The notes: a model not told the origin generated them from the sequence alone. Positions 1 to 7,068 are shown, counted from the first letter of the stretch. The stretch: 10,396 nt of DNA from Lachnospiraceae bacterium (GCA_900770785.1 CAAGLJ010000030.1:1-10396), one strand, 5' to 3'. Numbers and translations: made by a program.

Positions 1-129
1 TACGTCAGTTGCCGGGAATATGTTAGTATTCTGCTGAGAGTGTGGTTTCCATGAATCAAGGTGGCACCGCGGTATTTTTTGTATTTTACCGTCCTTGACA
101 ATAGCTTTGGCTATTGTCAGGGACTTTTT
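1..129 (+). ncRNA. T-box riboswitch, 3' part (antiterminator and terminator), presumed tRNA-Trp
   Basis: This is the downstream part of a T-box leader that senses uncharged tRNA and controls read-through into trpE. The conserved bulge TGGCACC is at 62-68. It is held by an antiterminator helix: AAGG 58-61 pairs with CCTT 93-96, and GCGGTA 69-74 pairs with TACCGT 87-92 (one G:U), leaving exactly the canonical 7-nt bulge. The 3' strand of that helix is also the 5' arm of the terminator, so the two folds exclude each other. A small hairpin, GAATA 16-20 with TATTC 27-31, probably belongs to the stem III region. The variable base of UGGN is C, which fits a tRNA with discriminator G, as in bacterial tRNA-Trp. 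The specifier loop lies before the window, so the tryptophan assignment rests on the downstream genes. Confidence 0.93.
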
Positions 130-133
130 ATTT
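91..133 (+). terminator. T-box intrinsic terminator ahead of trpE
   Basis: The arms at 91-105 and 110-124 form a 15-bp stem with one G:U pair (T95/G120) and a 4-nt loop TTTG. TTTTT follows at 125-129, then ATTT. The 5' arm shares bases 91-96 with the antiterminator, so uncharged tRNA binding should prevent its formation. When tryptophanyl-tRNA is plentiful, transcription should stop here, about 115 nt before trpE. Confidence 0.95.
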
Positions 134-242
134 GTGCAAATAAGCTAAGGCAAATAGCATACCACAATCGGTATCCTTATTTTTCCGAAGCGCAAGCCGG
201 AGCAAACTCTCCAAAGCAGGACGAAAAACGGAGGCAGACAGC

Positions 243-1760
243 ATGATGACATTAGAACAGGCAAAAGAATCAGGCAGAGGTTATAAAGTAATCCCCATCA
301 GTGACGAAATGATGGCAGATGTAAAAACCCCTATTGAGGTATTGAAGATTCTCAAAGAAGTAAGCTCCCATGTGTATCTGTTGGAAAGCGTGGAAGCACA
401 GAAGCAATGGGGGAGGTATACCTTCCTGGGCTTTGAACCCACTCTGGAAATAACTGCCCTGGATGGTCAGGTTACAGTTCGCAGAAAGAAAGCGGATGGC
501 TATTTGGAGAAAAACAAAACAGGCGTCTTCAGCGATAAAGAAAAAGAAGAGGAATACGCGACCTATGAGAACGCTCACCCGCAGAAGATAATTATGCAAA
601 TTCTGGAAGAGTACAAAAGCCCCAGGCTGGAAGGACTTCCCCCTTTTACCGGCGGCTTGGTGGGGTATTTTTCCTATGATTATGTAAAATACAGTGAACC
701 GGGACTGAAGCTGGATGCCAGGGACGAGGAAGGCTTCAAGGACGTTGATTTGATGCTGTTTGACAAGATTATTGCCTATGACAACCTTCGCCAGAAAATC
801 ATTATCATGGTGAACGTAAAGATGGATAATCTGGAAGAAGAATATACAGCAGCAGGAGCCGAAATTGAAAGAATAAAAAGGCTGATTCTGGAAGGAAAGC
901 CAAAACAGGAGCCGACAGGCTGTTTAACCTCTCCCATAAGGAGCCTGTTTGAAGAAGAAGAGTATTGCAGCATGGTGGAAAAAGCCAAACATTACATTAA
1001 AGAAGGAGATATCTTCCAGGTGGTTCTTTCTAACCGCTTGGAAGCAGACTTTGAAGGAAGCCTGCTAAATACCTACCGGATGCTTAGAACCACCAATCCC
1101 TCACCCTATATGTTTTATTTCAGCTCCAATGATATGGAGGTGGCGGGGGCATCACCGGAAACCCTGGTAAAGCTCCAGGACGGTATACTCCATACCTTCC
1201 CCCTGGCAGGAACCAGACCCAGAGGAAAGGATGAAAAAGAGGATAAGGCTTTGGAGAAGGAGCTTTTACAGGATGAGAAGGAACTGGCAGAACATAATAT
1301 GCTGGTGGATTTAGGCAGGAATGACTTGGGGAAAATCAGCAGCTTTGGCACCGTAGCTGTGGAAAACTATCTTTCTATTGAACGTTATTCCCACGTTATG
1401 CATATTGGCTCCACCGTCAGAGGAGAAATCAGAGAGGACAAGGGAGCCCTTGATGCCATTGATGCGGTTCTTCCCGCCGGAACTCTTTCGGGAGCCCCTA
1501 AAATCAGAGCTATGGAAATCATTAATGAGCTGGAAAATAATAAAAGGGGAATTTATGGAGGAGCCATTGGCTATTTGGATTTTACCGGAAATATGGATGT
1601 CTGCATTGCCATTCGCATTGCCTATAAGAAAAACGGTAAGGTTTTTATCCGCTCCGGAGCCGGCATCGTAGCCGACAGCATTCCAGGGAAGGAATATCAG
1701 GAGTGTATCAATAAAGCAAAAGCAGTAGTAAAGGCACTGGAAAAGAGTGAAGAAAAATAG
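243..1760 (+). CDS. trpE: Anthranilate synthase component I (TrpE)
   Basis: This is the large subunit of anthranilate synthase. It converts chorismate and ammonia, supplied by TrpG from glutamine, to anthranilate and pyruvate, the first committed step of tryptophan synthesis. The 505 aa match the usual family length of about 500. An N-terminal domain carries the tryptophan-binding motif LLES (46-49), and NPSPYM at 285-290 forms the other side of that allosteric pocket. Both are intact, so feedback inhibition is expected. The chorismate-binding domain shows GASPE 302-306, AGTRPRG 322-328, LVDLGRNDLG 354-363, PAGTLSGAPK 411-420 and RSGAGIVADSIPG 470-482. GGAGG at 230-234 lies 8 nt before the ATG at 243; a second ATG at 246 is possible but worse spaced. 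It is the first gene of the operon, behind the T-box. PabB is the paralogue to exclude, but the full trp context and LLES favour TrpE. Confidence 0.98.
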   Translation: MMTLEQAKESGRGYKVIPISDEMMADVKTPIEVLKILKEVSSHVYLLESVEAQKQWGRYTFLGFEPTLEITALDGQVTVRRKKADGYLEKNKTGVFSDKEKEEEYATYENAHPQKIIMQILEEYKSPRLEGLPPFTGGLVGYFSYDYVKYSEPGLKLDARDEEGFKDVDLMLFDKIIAYDNLRQKIIIMVNVKMDNLEEEYTAAGAEIERIKRLILEGKPKQEPTGCLTSPIRSLFEEEEYCSMVEKAKHYIKEGDIFQVVLSNRLEADFEGSLLNTYRMLRTTNPSPYMFYFSSNDMEVAGASPETLVKLQDGILHTFPLAGTRPRGKDEKEDKALEKELLQDEKELAEHNMLVDLGRNDLGKISSFGTVAVENYLSIERYSHVMHIGSTVRGEIREDKGALDAIDAVLPAGTLSGAPKIRAMEIINELENNKRGIYGGAIGYLDFTGNMDVCIAIRIAYKKNGKVFIRSGAGIVADSIPGKEYQECINKAKAVVKALEKSEEK

Positions 1761-1781
1761 CGTTCCTCAGCGTGAAACGCT
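1759..1781 (+). other. Small hairpin between trpE and trpG
   Basis: AACGCT at 1776-1781 can pair with AGCGTT at 1759-1764, which overlaps the trpE stop codon. Its last five bases ACGCT (1777-1781) can instead pair with AGCGT at 1769-1773, closing a GAA loop. The structure ends 6 nt before the trpG ribosome binding site at 1788-1793. No T-run follows, so it is not a terminator. A role in tuning trpG translation is only inferred. Confidence 0.4.
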
Positions 1782-1787
1782 TTGGAA

Positions 1788-1793
1788 GGGAGG
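1788..1793 (+). promoter_or_regulatory. trpG ribosome binding site (decides the start)
   Basis: GGGAGG lies 4 nt before the ATG at 1798. It supports that start over the in-frame GTG at 1747, which lies inside the end of trpE and would add 17 residues not found before the family's MILLIDNYDSF start. Confidence 0.75.
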
Positions 1794-1797
1794 AAAA

Positions 1798-2379
1798 ATG
1801 ATTTTATTGATTGATAATTACGACAGCTTTTCCTACAACCTGTATCAGCTGGTGGGAGAGCTGGAGCCGGACATTCGGGTAATCCGAAACGATGAAATGA
1901 CCATAGAGGAAATAGAAGGATTACAGCCCCAGGGCATCATTCTCTCTCCTGGGCCGGGGAGACCATCAGAGGCTGGTATCTGTGAGCAGGTGGTAAGGAG
2001 GCTTGGCCCCGGAATTCCCATTCTGGGTGTGTGTCTGGGTCATCAGGCCATCTGTGAAGCCTATGGAGCCAGGATAACCTATGCCAAAAGACTGATGCAT
2101 GGAAAGCAGTCCACCGTAAGGCTGCTGCCAGGCAGCAGGCTGTTTGCCGGTCTGGGAGAAGAGACCCGGGTTGCCAGATATCATTCTCTGGCAGCCAAAA
2201 AAAGTACTCTTCCGTCCATTCTTAAGGTAACTGCCCTGACCGATGAGGGAGAAGTGATGGCAGTGGAACATGAGAATTATCCGGTGTATGGAGTACAGTT
2301 TCACCCGGAATCCATTTTGACACCGGAGGGAAAAACCATGTTAAAGAATTTTATTTCCACCAGTAAGGCAAAAGAATAA
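1798..2379 (+). CDS. trpG: Anthranilate synthase component II, glutamine amidotransferase (TrpG)
   Basis: This class I glutamine amidotransferase hydrolyses glutamine and channels ammonia to TrpE. From the ATG at 1798 it has 193 aa, the normal length for a free-standing TrpG/PabA. The start MILLIDNYDSF is typical. The oxyanion region SPGPGRP lies at 50-56, the nucleophile Cys79 sits in GVCLGHQ (77-83), HGK is at 101-103, RYHSL at 127-131, and the catalytic His169 and Glu171 are in VQFHPES (166-172). It is not fused to TrpD, unlike in some enterobacteria. It lies 37 nt after trpE and 25 nt before trpD. Such subunits may also serve PabB in folate synthesis; whether this one does cannot be seen here. 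Confidence 0.96.
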   Translation: MILLIDNYDSFSYNLYQLVGELEPDIRVIRNDEMTIEEIEGLQPQGIILSPGPGRPSEAGICEQVVRRLGPGIPILGVCLGHQAICEAYGARITYAKRLMHGKQSTVRLLPGSRLFAGLGEETRVARYHSLAAKKSTLPSILKVTALTDEGEVMAVEHENYPVYGVQFHPESILTPEGKTMLKNFISTSKAKE

Positions 2380-2404
2380 GCAGAAGAAAAAAGGAGCAAA
2401 AGTC

Positions 2405-3415
2405 ATGATTAAAGAAGCAATCGCAAAGGTAATAAATAAAGAAAATCTATCGGATGAAATGATGACGGAAGTAATGAACGAGATTATGGAGGGAAAAGCT
2501 ACAGACGCACAAAAAGCCTCCTTCCTGACGGCCATGAATATGAAGGGAGAAACGATTGAAGAGATTACCTCGGCAGCCAGAGTAATGCGAAATCATTGTG
2601 AACGTTTTCTAAATGATATGGAGGTATTGGAAATTGTGGGAACGGGAGGAGATAGCTCCAATACCATCAACATCTCTACCCTGGCTTCCATTATAGTATC
2701 CTCATTGGGAATCCCTGTAGCAAAGCATGGTAATCGTGCAGCCTCCAGCAAATGCGGAACGGCAGACTGTCTGGAGGCTTTGGGGGTAAAAATCAATTTG
2801 GAGCCAAAGGAAAGTGCCGAAATTTTGAAGGAGTTGAATATCTGCTTTCTTTTTGCCCCCAAATACCACACTGCCATGCGATTTGTGGGGGGAGTGAGAA
2901 AAGAAATGGGAGTCAGAACACTGTTCAACTGTCTGGGGCCACTGGCTAATCCGGCTGGTGCCAGTATGCAGCTTTTGGGAGTCTATGGAAGAGAGCTGGT
3001 GGAGCCCTTGGCAAGGGTGCTGGTAAAGCTGGGGGTAAAGCAGGCCATGGTGGTTTATGGGGAAGACGGCATGGATGAAATTTCCCTGAGTGCCCCCACC
3101 TTCGTCTGCGAAGCCATTAATGGAGAGTTTAAAACCTATACCATTACCCCAGAAGCCTATGGCTTCAACCGCTGTAAAAAGGAAGAACTGGCAGGAGGAA
3201 GCCCAAAGGAAAATGCAGCAGCAGTTATAGCCATCTTAAAAGGAGAACAGGGCCCCAAAAGGGATGCTGTACTGATGAATGCAGGGGCAGCTATCCACAT
3301 TGCGACGGGCTGTTCCATAGAAGAAGGCATCAGGCAGGCCGAAGAAGCTATTTCTTCCGGTAAGGCCCTTGCCCAGCTGGAAAAATTTATTGCCAGAAGC
3401 AGGAAGGCAGAATAG
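2405..3415 (+). CDS. trpD: Anthranilate phosphoribosyltransferase (TrpD)
   Basis: TrpD transfers phosphoribose from PRPP to anthranilate, giving N-(5'-phosphoribosyl)anthranilate. Its 336 aa match the family. An N-terminal helical domain (about 1-70) precedes the phosphoribosyltransferase domain. The PRPP and Mg site shows GTGGD 79-83, NIST 89-92 and KHGNRAASSKCG 107-118. The anthranilate-side segment is APKYHTAMRFVGGVRKEMGVR (its parts span 151-171), followed by LFNCLGPLANPA (173-184). The acidic metal-binding pair is Asp224-Glu225. AAGGAG at 2391-2396 lies 8 nt before the ATG. No key residue is missing. The paralogous pyrimidine phosphorylases are excluded by these motifs and by the operon. 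Confidence 0.97.
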   Translation: MIKEAIAKVINKENLSDEMMTEVMNEIMEGKATDAQKASFLTAMNMKGETIEEITSAARVMRNHCERFLNDMEVLEIVGTGGDSSNTINISTLASIIVSSLGIPVAKHGNRAASSKCGTADCLEALGVKINLEPKESAEILKELNICFLFAPKYHTAMRFVGGVRKEMGVRTLFNCLGPLANPAGASMQLLGVYGRELVEPLARVLVKLGVKQAMVVYGEDGMDEISLSAPTFVCEAINGEFKTYTITPEAYGFNRCKKEELAGGSPKENAAAVIAILKGEQGPKRDAVLMNAGAAIHIATGCSIEEGIRQAEEAISSGKALAQLEKFIARSRKAE

Positions 3416-3416
3416 C

Positions 3417-3453
3417 TTAATCAGCCTGGGATTAAAATGCTGCTAAAGCAGCA
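3417..3453 (+). other. Tandem hairpins between trpD and trpC
   Basis: Two adjacent stem-loops fill the 53-nt trpD-trpC gap. The first pairs TTAATC 3417-3422 with GATTAA 3430-3435 around a 7-nt loop. The second pairs TGCTGC 3438-3443 with GCAGCA 3448-3453 around TAAA. Neither is followed by a T-run, so they are not intrinsic terminators. The trpC ribosome binding site (GAGAGG, 3458-3463) starts 4 nt later. They could mark an mRNA processing or stability boundary inside the operon; this is inference. Confidence 0.5.
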
Positions 3454-3468
3454 GAATGAGAGGAAAAG

Positions 3469-4287
3469 ATGAACATTTTACAGGAAATTGCTGACAAAAG
3501 GCAGCTGGATATAGAAAGAAGAAAAACGCGTATCAGTCTGGAGGCCATAAAGAAGCAGGCACAGCAGCTGGCTGGTGAGGAAAGGAAAGAACGGGGAGAA
3601 TTTTCTTTTCCCTTTGAAAAAAGTCTTTCCGGGCCGGGAATCCATTTTATTTGTGAGGTGAAAAAAGCCTCCCCCTCAAAAGGGATTATGGTGGAAAATT
3701 TTCCTTATCTGGAAATTGCAGGGGACTATGAAGAAGCAGGGGCCTCGGCCATTTCCGTACTGACAGAACCGGAATATTTTCTGGGAAAAGATGAGTATTT
3801 ACAGGAAATTGCAAAAGAAGCTTCTGTTCCCATACTGCGAAAGGATTTTACCATAGATGCCTACCAGATTTATGAAGCAAAGGTTCTGGGGGCATCGGCT
3901 ATCCTGCTGATTTGTGCCCTTCTGTCCCAGGACCGGCTGAAAGAATTTCTGGAGCTGGCACACAGCCTGGGCCTGTCGGCACTGGTGGAAACCCATAGTG
4001 AGGAAGAGGTGGAGCAGGCCCTGGCAGCAGGAGCAAGGGTGGTAGGAGTGAATAATCGGGATTTAAAGACCTTTCAGGTGGATATTAAAACCAGCCTTCG
4101 CTTAAGAGAGAGGGTTCCCGACAATCTGCTTTTTATTTCAGAAAGTGGTATCCGAAACAGAGAGGATATCCGGGCTTTGGAAAGTAAAGGGGTAAATGGA
4201 GTTCTGATTGGAGAGACCCTGATGAGGAGCCAGGATAAGAAGAGGCTGCTTGAAGAGCTGAAGGGGAAGGAAGAAAAGAATGCCTAA
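3469..4287 (+). CDS. trpC: Indole-3-glycerol phosphate synthase (TrpC)
   Basis: TrpC closes the indole ring by decarboxylating and cyclising CdRP to indole-3-glycerol phosphate. The 272 aa form one (beta/alpha)8 barrel with the usual N-terminal helical extension (about 1-50). Expected active-site residues are present: Glu63 and Lys65 in EVKKASPSKG (63-72), Lys125 in LRKDF (123-127), Glu174 in ALVETH, Asn195-Asn196 in VNNRDL, and Glu225-Ser226 in SESGI. The phosphate-binding end GVLIGETLM (244-252) is intact. It is monofunctional, not fused to TrpF as in E. coli. Its stop overlaps the trpF start by 8 nt, so translation is probably coupled. Confidence 0.97.
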   Translation: MNILQEIADKRQLDIERRKTRISLEAIKKQAQQLAGEERKERGEFSFPFEKSLSGPGIHFICEVKKASPSKGIMVENFPYLEIAGDYEEAGASAISVLTEPEYFLGKDEYLQEIAKEASVPILRKDFTIDAYQIYEAKVLGASAILLICALLSQDRLKEFLELAHSLGLSALVETHSEEEVEQALAAGARVVGVNNRDLKTFQVDIKTSLRLRERVPDNLLFISESGIRNREDIRALESKGVNGVLIGETLMRSQDKKRLLEELKGKEEKNA

Positions 4288-5011
4288 ACTAAAAATCTGC
4301 GGTTTGAAAAGGCCTGAGGATATCCGGTATGTAAACCAATATCCGCCGGACTTTATCGGCTTCGTTTTTGCAAAAAGTCTCCGTCAGATTACGCCCAGGG
4401 AAGCAAAAGAGCTTCGTCGGCAGCTTAAACCCGGAATCGTTCCAATAGGGGTCTTTGTCAATGAAGAGATAGAAACCATCGTCAGGCTGGTAAAAGAGGG
4501 AGTCATCGATATGGTTCAGCTTCATGGGGACGAGTCGGCAGAATACGTCAGGCTGCTTGGAGAAAGGCTGGAGGAAGTGAACGCAGGAGAGGAAAAAGGA
4601 CATCAGAGAGAAGAACAAAGACTGTCTCTGGAATCTGCTCCACCCCTCGGGCTTACTTCATCTTCCAGGGCTGCTTTATCCCACGGCATAATCAAGGCGG
4701 TACGGGTGGCCTCCCGGCAGGATGTTAAAAAAGCACTTGACTTTCCGGCAGACTTCCTCCTTTTTGATACCTACACAAAGGGACAGTATGGAGGAAGCGG
4801 AGAGTGCTTTAACTGGCAGCTTTTGAAAGGGATAGAACGCCCATTTTTTCTGGCAGGAGGACTAAAGGTGGAGAACATTGCCGGAGCAGCTTTGGAGGTA
4901 AAGCCGTTCTGCCTGGATGTCAGCAGCGGAGCGGAAAGAGATGGAAAAAAGGATGAGGAAAAAATCCGCCGACTGGTGGAGACCATTAGAAAAATAGAAA
5001 AAGGAGAATAG
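4280..5011 (+). CDS. trpF: Phosphoribosylanthranilate isomerase (TrpF) with an internal insertion
   Basis: TrpF catalyses the Amadori rearrangement of phosphoribosylanthranilate to CdRP, between the TrpD and TrpC steps. It is a (beta/alpha)8 barrel. The catalytic base Cys7 is in KICGLKR (5-11) and the general acid Asp163 is in LFDTYT. Other landmarks are FIGFVFAKSLR 25-35, VQLHGDE 79-85, GGSGECFNW 171-179, LAGGL 191-195 and DVSSGAE 213-219. At 243 aa it is longer than the usual 200-210. The excess is a hydrophilic stretch of roughly 30-40 residues (about 97-136) rich in Glu, Arg, Ser and Gly, between the LHGDE helix and the strand IIKAVRV (137-143). The frame stays open and all flanking motifs are intact, so this looks like a loop extension rather than damage. 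The ATG lies within the end of trpC (8-nt overlap). Confidence 0.95.
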   Translation: MPKLKICGLKRPEDIRYVNQYPPDFIGFVFAKSLRQITPREAKELRRQLKPGIVPIGVFVNEEIETIVRLVKEGVIDMVQLHGDESAEYVRLLGERLEEVNAGEEKGHQREEQRLSLESAPPLGLTSSSRAALSHGIIKAVRVASRQDVKKALDFPADFLLFDTYTKGQYGGSGECFNWQLLKGIERPFFLAGGLKVENIAGAALEVKPFCLDVSSGAERDGKKDEEKIRRLVETIRKIEKGE

Positions 5012-5012
5012 C

Positions 5013-6197
5013 ATGGCAAAAGGAAGATATGGGATTCATGGAGGACAATACATTCCGGAAACCCTGATGAATGAGGTAAATAAACTGGAAGAAGCCTATG
5101 AATTTTTTAAAAAGGACTCTGAGTTTAACCAGGAGCTGGAAACCCTGTTAAAGGAATATGCCAAAAGACCTTCTCTGCTGTATTTTGCAGAAAAAATGAC
5201 CCGGGATCTGGGCGGGGCAAAAATCTATTTTAAACGGGAGGATTTGAATCATACCGGTTCGCATAAAATCAATAACGTTTTAGGCCAGGTACTATTGGCA
5301 AAAAAGATGGGAAAAACCAGGGTGATTGCGGAAACCGGAGCAGGACAGCATGGTGTGGCAACGGCAACGGCAGCAGCCCTTCTGGGACTGGAATGTGAGA
5401 TTTTCATGGGAAAAGAGGATACGATTCGCCAGGCGTTGAACGTATACCGGATGGAGCTTTTAGGAGCGACGGTTCACCCTGTGGAAACAGGAACTCAAAC
5501 CCTGAAGGATGCGGTAAATGAGTGCATGCGGGAGTGGACCAGAAGGGTGGAGGATACTCTGTATGTGCTGGGCTCGGTTATGGGGCCCCATCCTTATCCC
5601 ATGATTGTGCGGGATTTTCAAAGTGTCATCAGTAAAGAAGCCAGACAGCAGATTCTGGAAAAAGAAGGAAGGCTGCCGGATGTGGTGATGGCCTGTGTGG
5701 GCGGCGGAAGCAATGCTATGGGTATGTTTTATGAATTTATTCCTGATAATAATGTACGATTGATTGGCTGTGAGGCAGCAGGACGGGGAATAAATACCAA
5801 AGAAACAGCAGCTACGATTGCCACCGGTACAGAAGGAATTTTTCACGGAATGAAGTCCTATTTCTGCCAGGATGAGTATGGACAGATTGCTCCTGTATAC
5901 TCTATTTCGGCGGGGCTGGATTACCCCGGAATCGGACCGGAGCATGCCAATCTTTACGATACCAAAAGGGCAGAATATGTGTCCATTACGGATGAAGAAG
6001 CAGTGGAGGCTTTTGAGTATATTGCCCGTACAGAAGGAATAATTGCAGCTATTGAAAGCTCTCATGCAGTGGCTCAGGTAAAAAAGCTGGCTCCTGCCAT
6101 GAGAAAGGATCAGATTATCATTTGCTGTCTGTCCGGCAGGGGAGACAAGGATGTGGCAGCGATTGCCAGATATAGAGGAGTGGATTTGCATGAGTAG
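5013..6197 (+). CDS. trpB: Tryptophan synthase beta chain (TrpB)
   Basis: TrpB is the PLP enzyme that condenses indole with L-serine to form L-tryptophan, receiving indole through a tunnel from TrpA. The 394 aa and the start GRYGIHGGQYIPETLM (4-19) fit the TrpB1 class that pairs with TrpA, not the longer TrpB2 form. The PLP Schiff-base lysine is Lys85 in HTGSHKINN (80-88). Glu107 in AETGAGQHG (106-114) is the catalytic acid. The phosphate-binding loop is GGGSNA 230-235, and the cofactor-nitrogen serine is Ser374 in LSGRGDKD (373-380). AAGGAG at 5001-5006 lies 6 nt before the ATG. Only 1 nt separates it from trpF, and its last 8 nt overlap trpA, which favours balanced synthesis of the two subunits. 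Confidence 0.98.
   Translation: MAKGRYGIHGGQYIPETLMNEVNKLEEAYEFFKKDSEFNQELETLLKEYAKRPSLLYFAEKMTRDLGGAKIYFKREDLNHTGSHKINNVLGQVLLAKKMGKTRVIAETGAGQHGVATATAAALLGLECEIFMGKEDTIRQALNVYRMELLGATVHPVETGTQTLKDAVNECMREWTRRVEDTLYVLGSVMGPHPYPMIVRDFQSVISKEARQQILEKEGRLPDVVMACVGGGSNAMGMFYEFIPDNNVRLIGCEAAGRGINTKETAATIATGTEGIFHGMKSYFCQDEYGQIAPVYSISAGLDYPGIGPEHANLYDTKRAEYVSITDEEAVEAFEYIARTEGIIAAIESSHAVAQVKKLAPAMRKDQIIICCLSGRGDKDVAAIARYRGVDLHE
6175..6180 (+). promoter_or_regulatory. trpA ribosome binding site (decides the start)
   Basis: GAGGAG inside the end of trpB lies 9 nt before the ATG at 6190. It supports that start over the in-frame ATG at 6151, which would add 13 residues unlike any TrpA N-terminus and has no clear ribosome binding site. 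Confidence 0.8.
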
Positions 6198-6984
6198 AAT
6201 CAGTGAAGTATTTCGGGATAAAAAAGCATTTATCGGGTTTTTAACCGCAGGAGATCCCAGCCTGGAAAAAACAGAGGAGTTTATTATGGCGATGGAGAAG
6301 GCAGGAGCAGACCTGATTGAGATAGGCATTCCTTTTTCCGACCCAATAGCGGAAGGTCCGGTAATTCAGGATGCCAATGTAAGGGCTCTGTCGGTACCTG
6401 GCGGCTGTACCACCGATAAGGTCTTTGCCATGGTGGAAAGAGTAAGTAAGAAGGTGTCTGTTCCGCTGGTCTTTTTAACCTATCTGAATCCGGTATTTAA
6501 GTACGGATACGAGGCCTTTTGCAGACGCTGCCAAAAGGCAGGCATCAGTGGATTGATTATTCCGGATCTGCCCTTTGAGGAGCAGGGGGAGCTGGAGCCG
6601 GCAGCAGCCGAGTCAGGAGTGGAATTGATTTCCCTTATTGCCCCTACAAGCCTGGAGAGAACCGAGCGTATTGCCCGTAAAGCCAGGGGATATATATATC
6701 TGGTATCCTCTATGGGGGTAACCGGAGTAAGGCAGGAAATTACCACCGATTTAGAGGGGATAATCAAGCATATCCGCCAGGTGACGGATACCCCTGTAGC
6801 TATCGGCTTTGGCATCAGCACTCCACAGCAGGCCTGCCAATACAGTAAAATAGCAGACGGGGTGATTGTGGGCAGTGCTATTGTAAAAATTATCGCCCGG
6901 CACAAGGAGCAGGCGGCAGAACATATTGCAGAGTATGTGAAAGCTATGGCAGAGGGCTGCAGGAAGGCAGAGGATGGGGAGTAG
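6190..6984 (+). CDS. trpA: Tryptophan synthase alpha chain (TrpA)
   Basis: TrpA cleaves indole-3-glycerol phosphate to indole and glyceraldehyde 3-phosphate and passes the indole to TrpB. From the ATG at 6190 it has 264 aa, the standard length for this TIM barrel. The start MSRISEVF and the motif FIGFLTAGDP (14-23) are typical. Glu44 in IEIGIPFSDP is the equivalent of catalytic Glu49 of the Salmonella enzyme. The equivalent of its other catalytic acid, Asp60, is Glu55 (PIAEGPVIQ, 52-60). Loop 6 residues VSSMGVTGVR 172-181 and the phosphate-binding GFGIS 206-210 and VGSAIV 227-232 are present. It ends the operon; the next promoter begins 4 nt after the stop, with no terminator between. Confidence 0.97.
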   Translation: MSRISEVFRDKKAFIGFLTAGDPSLEKTEEFIMAMEKAGADLIEIGIPFSDPIAEGPVIQDANVRALSVPGGCTTDKVFAMVERVSKKVSVPLVFLTYLNPVFKYGYEAFCRRCQKAGISGLIIPDLPFEEQGELEPAAAESGVELISLIAPTSLERTERIARKARGYIYLVSSMGVTGVRQEITTDLEGIIKHIRQVTDTPVAIGFGISTPQQACQYSKIADGVIVGSAIVKIIARHKEQAAEHIAEYVKAMAEGCRKAEDGE

Positions 6985-6988
6985 GACA

Positions 6989-7017
6989 TTGACAACAGGC
7001 CAGACCTTAGTTATAAT
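6989..7017 (+). promoter_or_regulatory. Consensus sigma-A promoter (P1) after trpA
   Basis: TTGACA at 6989-6994 and TATAAT at 7012-7017 are both perfect hexamers separated by exactly 17 nt. Transcription should start near 7024 and run through a leader of about 210 nt to the binding-protein gene at 7234. The -35 begins 4 nt after the trpA stop, so trp transcripts would read through this promoter. Confidence 0.85.
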
Positions 7018-7046
7018 TTATTTTACCTTGCAGGAAGCAGGCTCAG

Positions 7047-7068
7047 GGAAGCAGAAGCTTCCGGTTTT
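7047..7068 (+). terminator. Weak terminator-like hairpin after trpA
   Basis: GGAAGC 7047-7052 pairs with GCTTCC 7057-7062 around AGAA. Two G and only four T (7065-7068) follow. The stem is short and the tail weak, so at best it terminates partially. Confidence 0.3.

Noticed and set aside
125..242. TRAP-type GAG/UAG repeats or another regulator site in the trpE leader
   Set aside because: No regularly spaced triplet series is present; the T-box explains the regulation.
61..246. 61-codon open frame across the T-box and trpE leader
   Set aside because: It starts with GTG inside the T-box bulge, runs through the terminator hairpin and has no ribosome binding site. It is not a trpL-type leader peptide and shows no Trp run.
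1747..1797. Upstream GTG start for trpG
   Set aside because: It would add 17 residues lying mostly in the intergenic stretch, against the family's normal N-terminus and the GGGAGG site at 1788-1793.
6151..6189. Upstream ATG start for trpA
   Set aside because: It lies inside trpB, would add 13 residues foreign to the family, and lacks a clear ribosome binding site; GAGGAG before 6190 is better.
5460..6329. 289-codon antisense open frame across trpB and trpA
   Set aside because: It lies wholly opposite two clearly real genes, its product has no recognisable motif, and it is an expected shadow of biased codon use.
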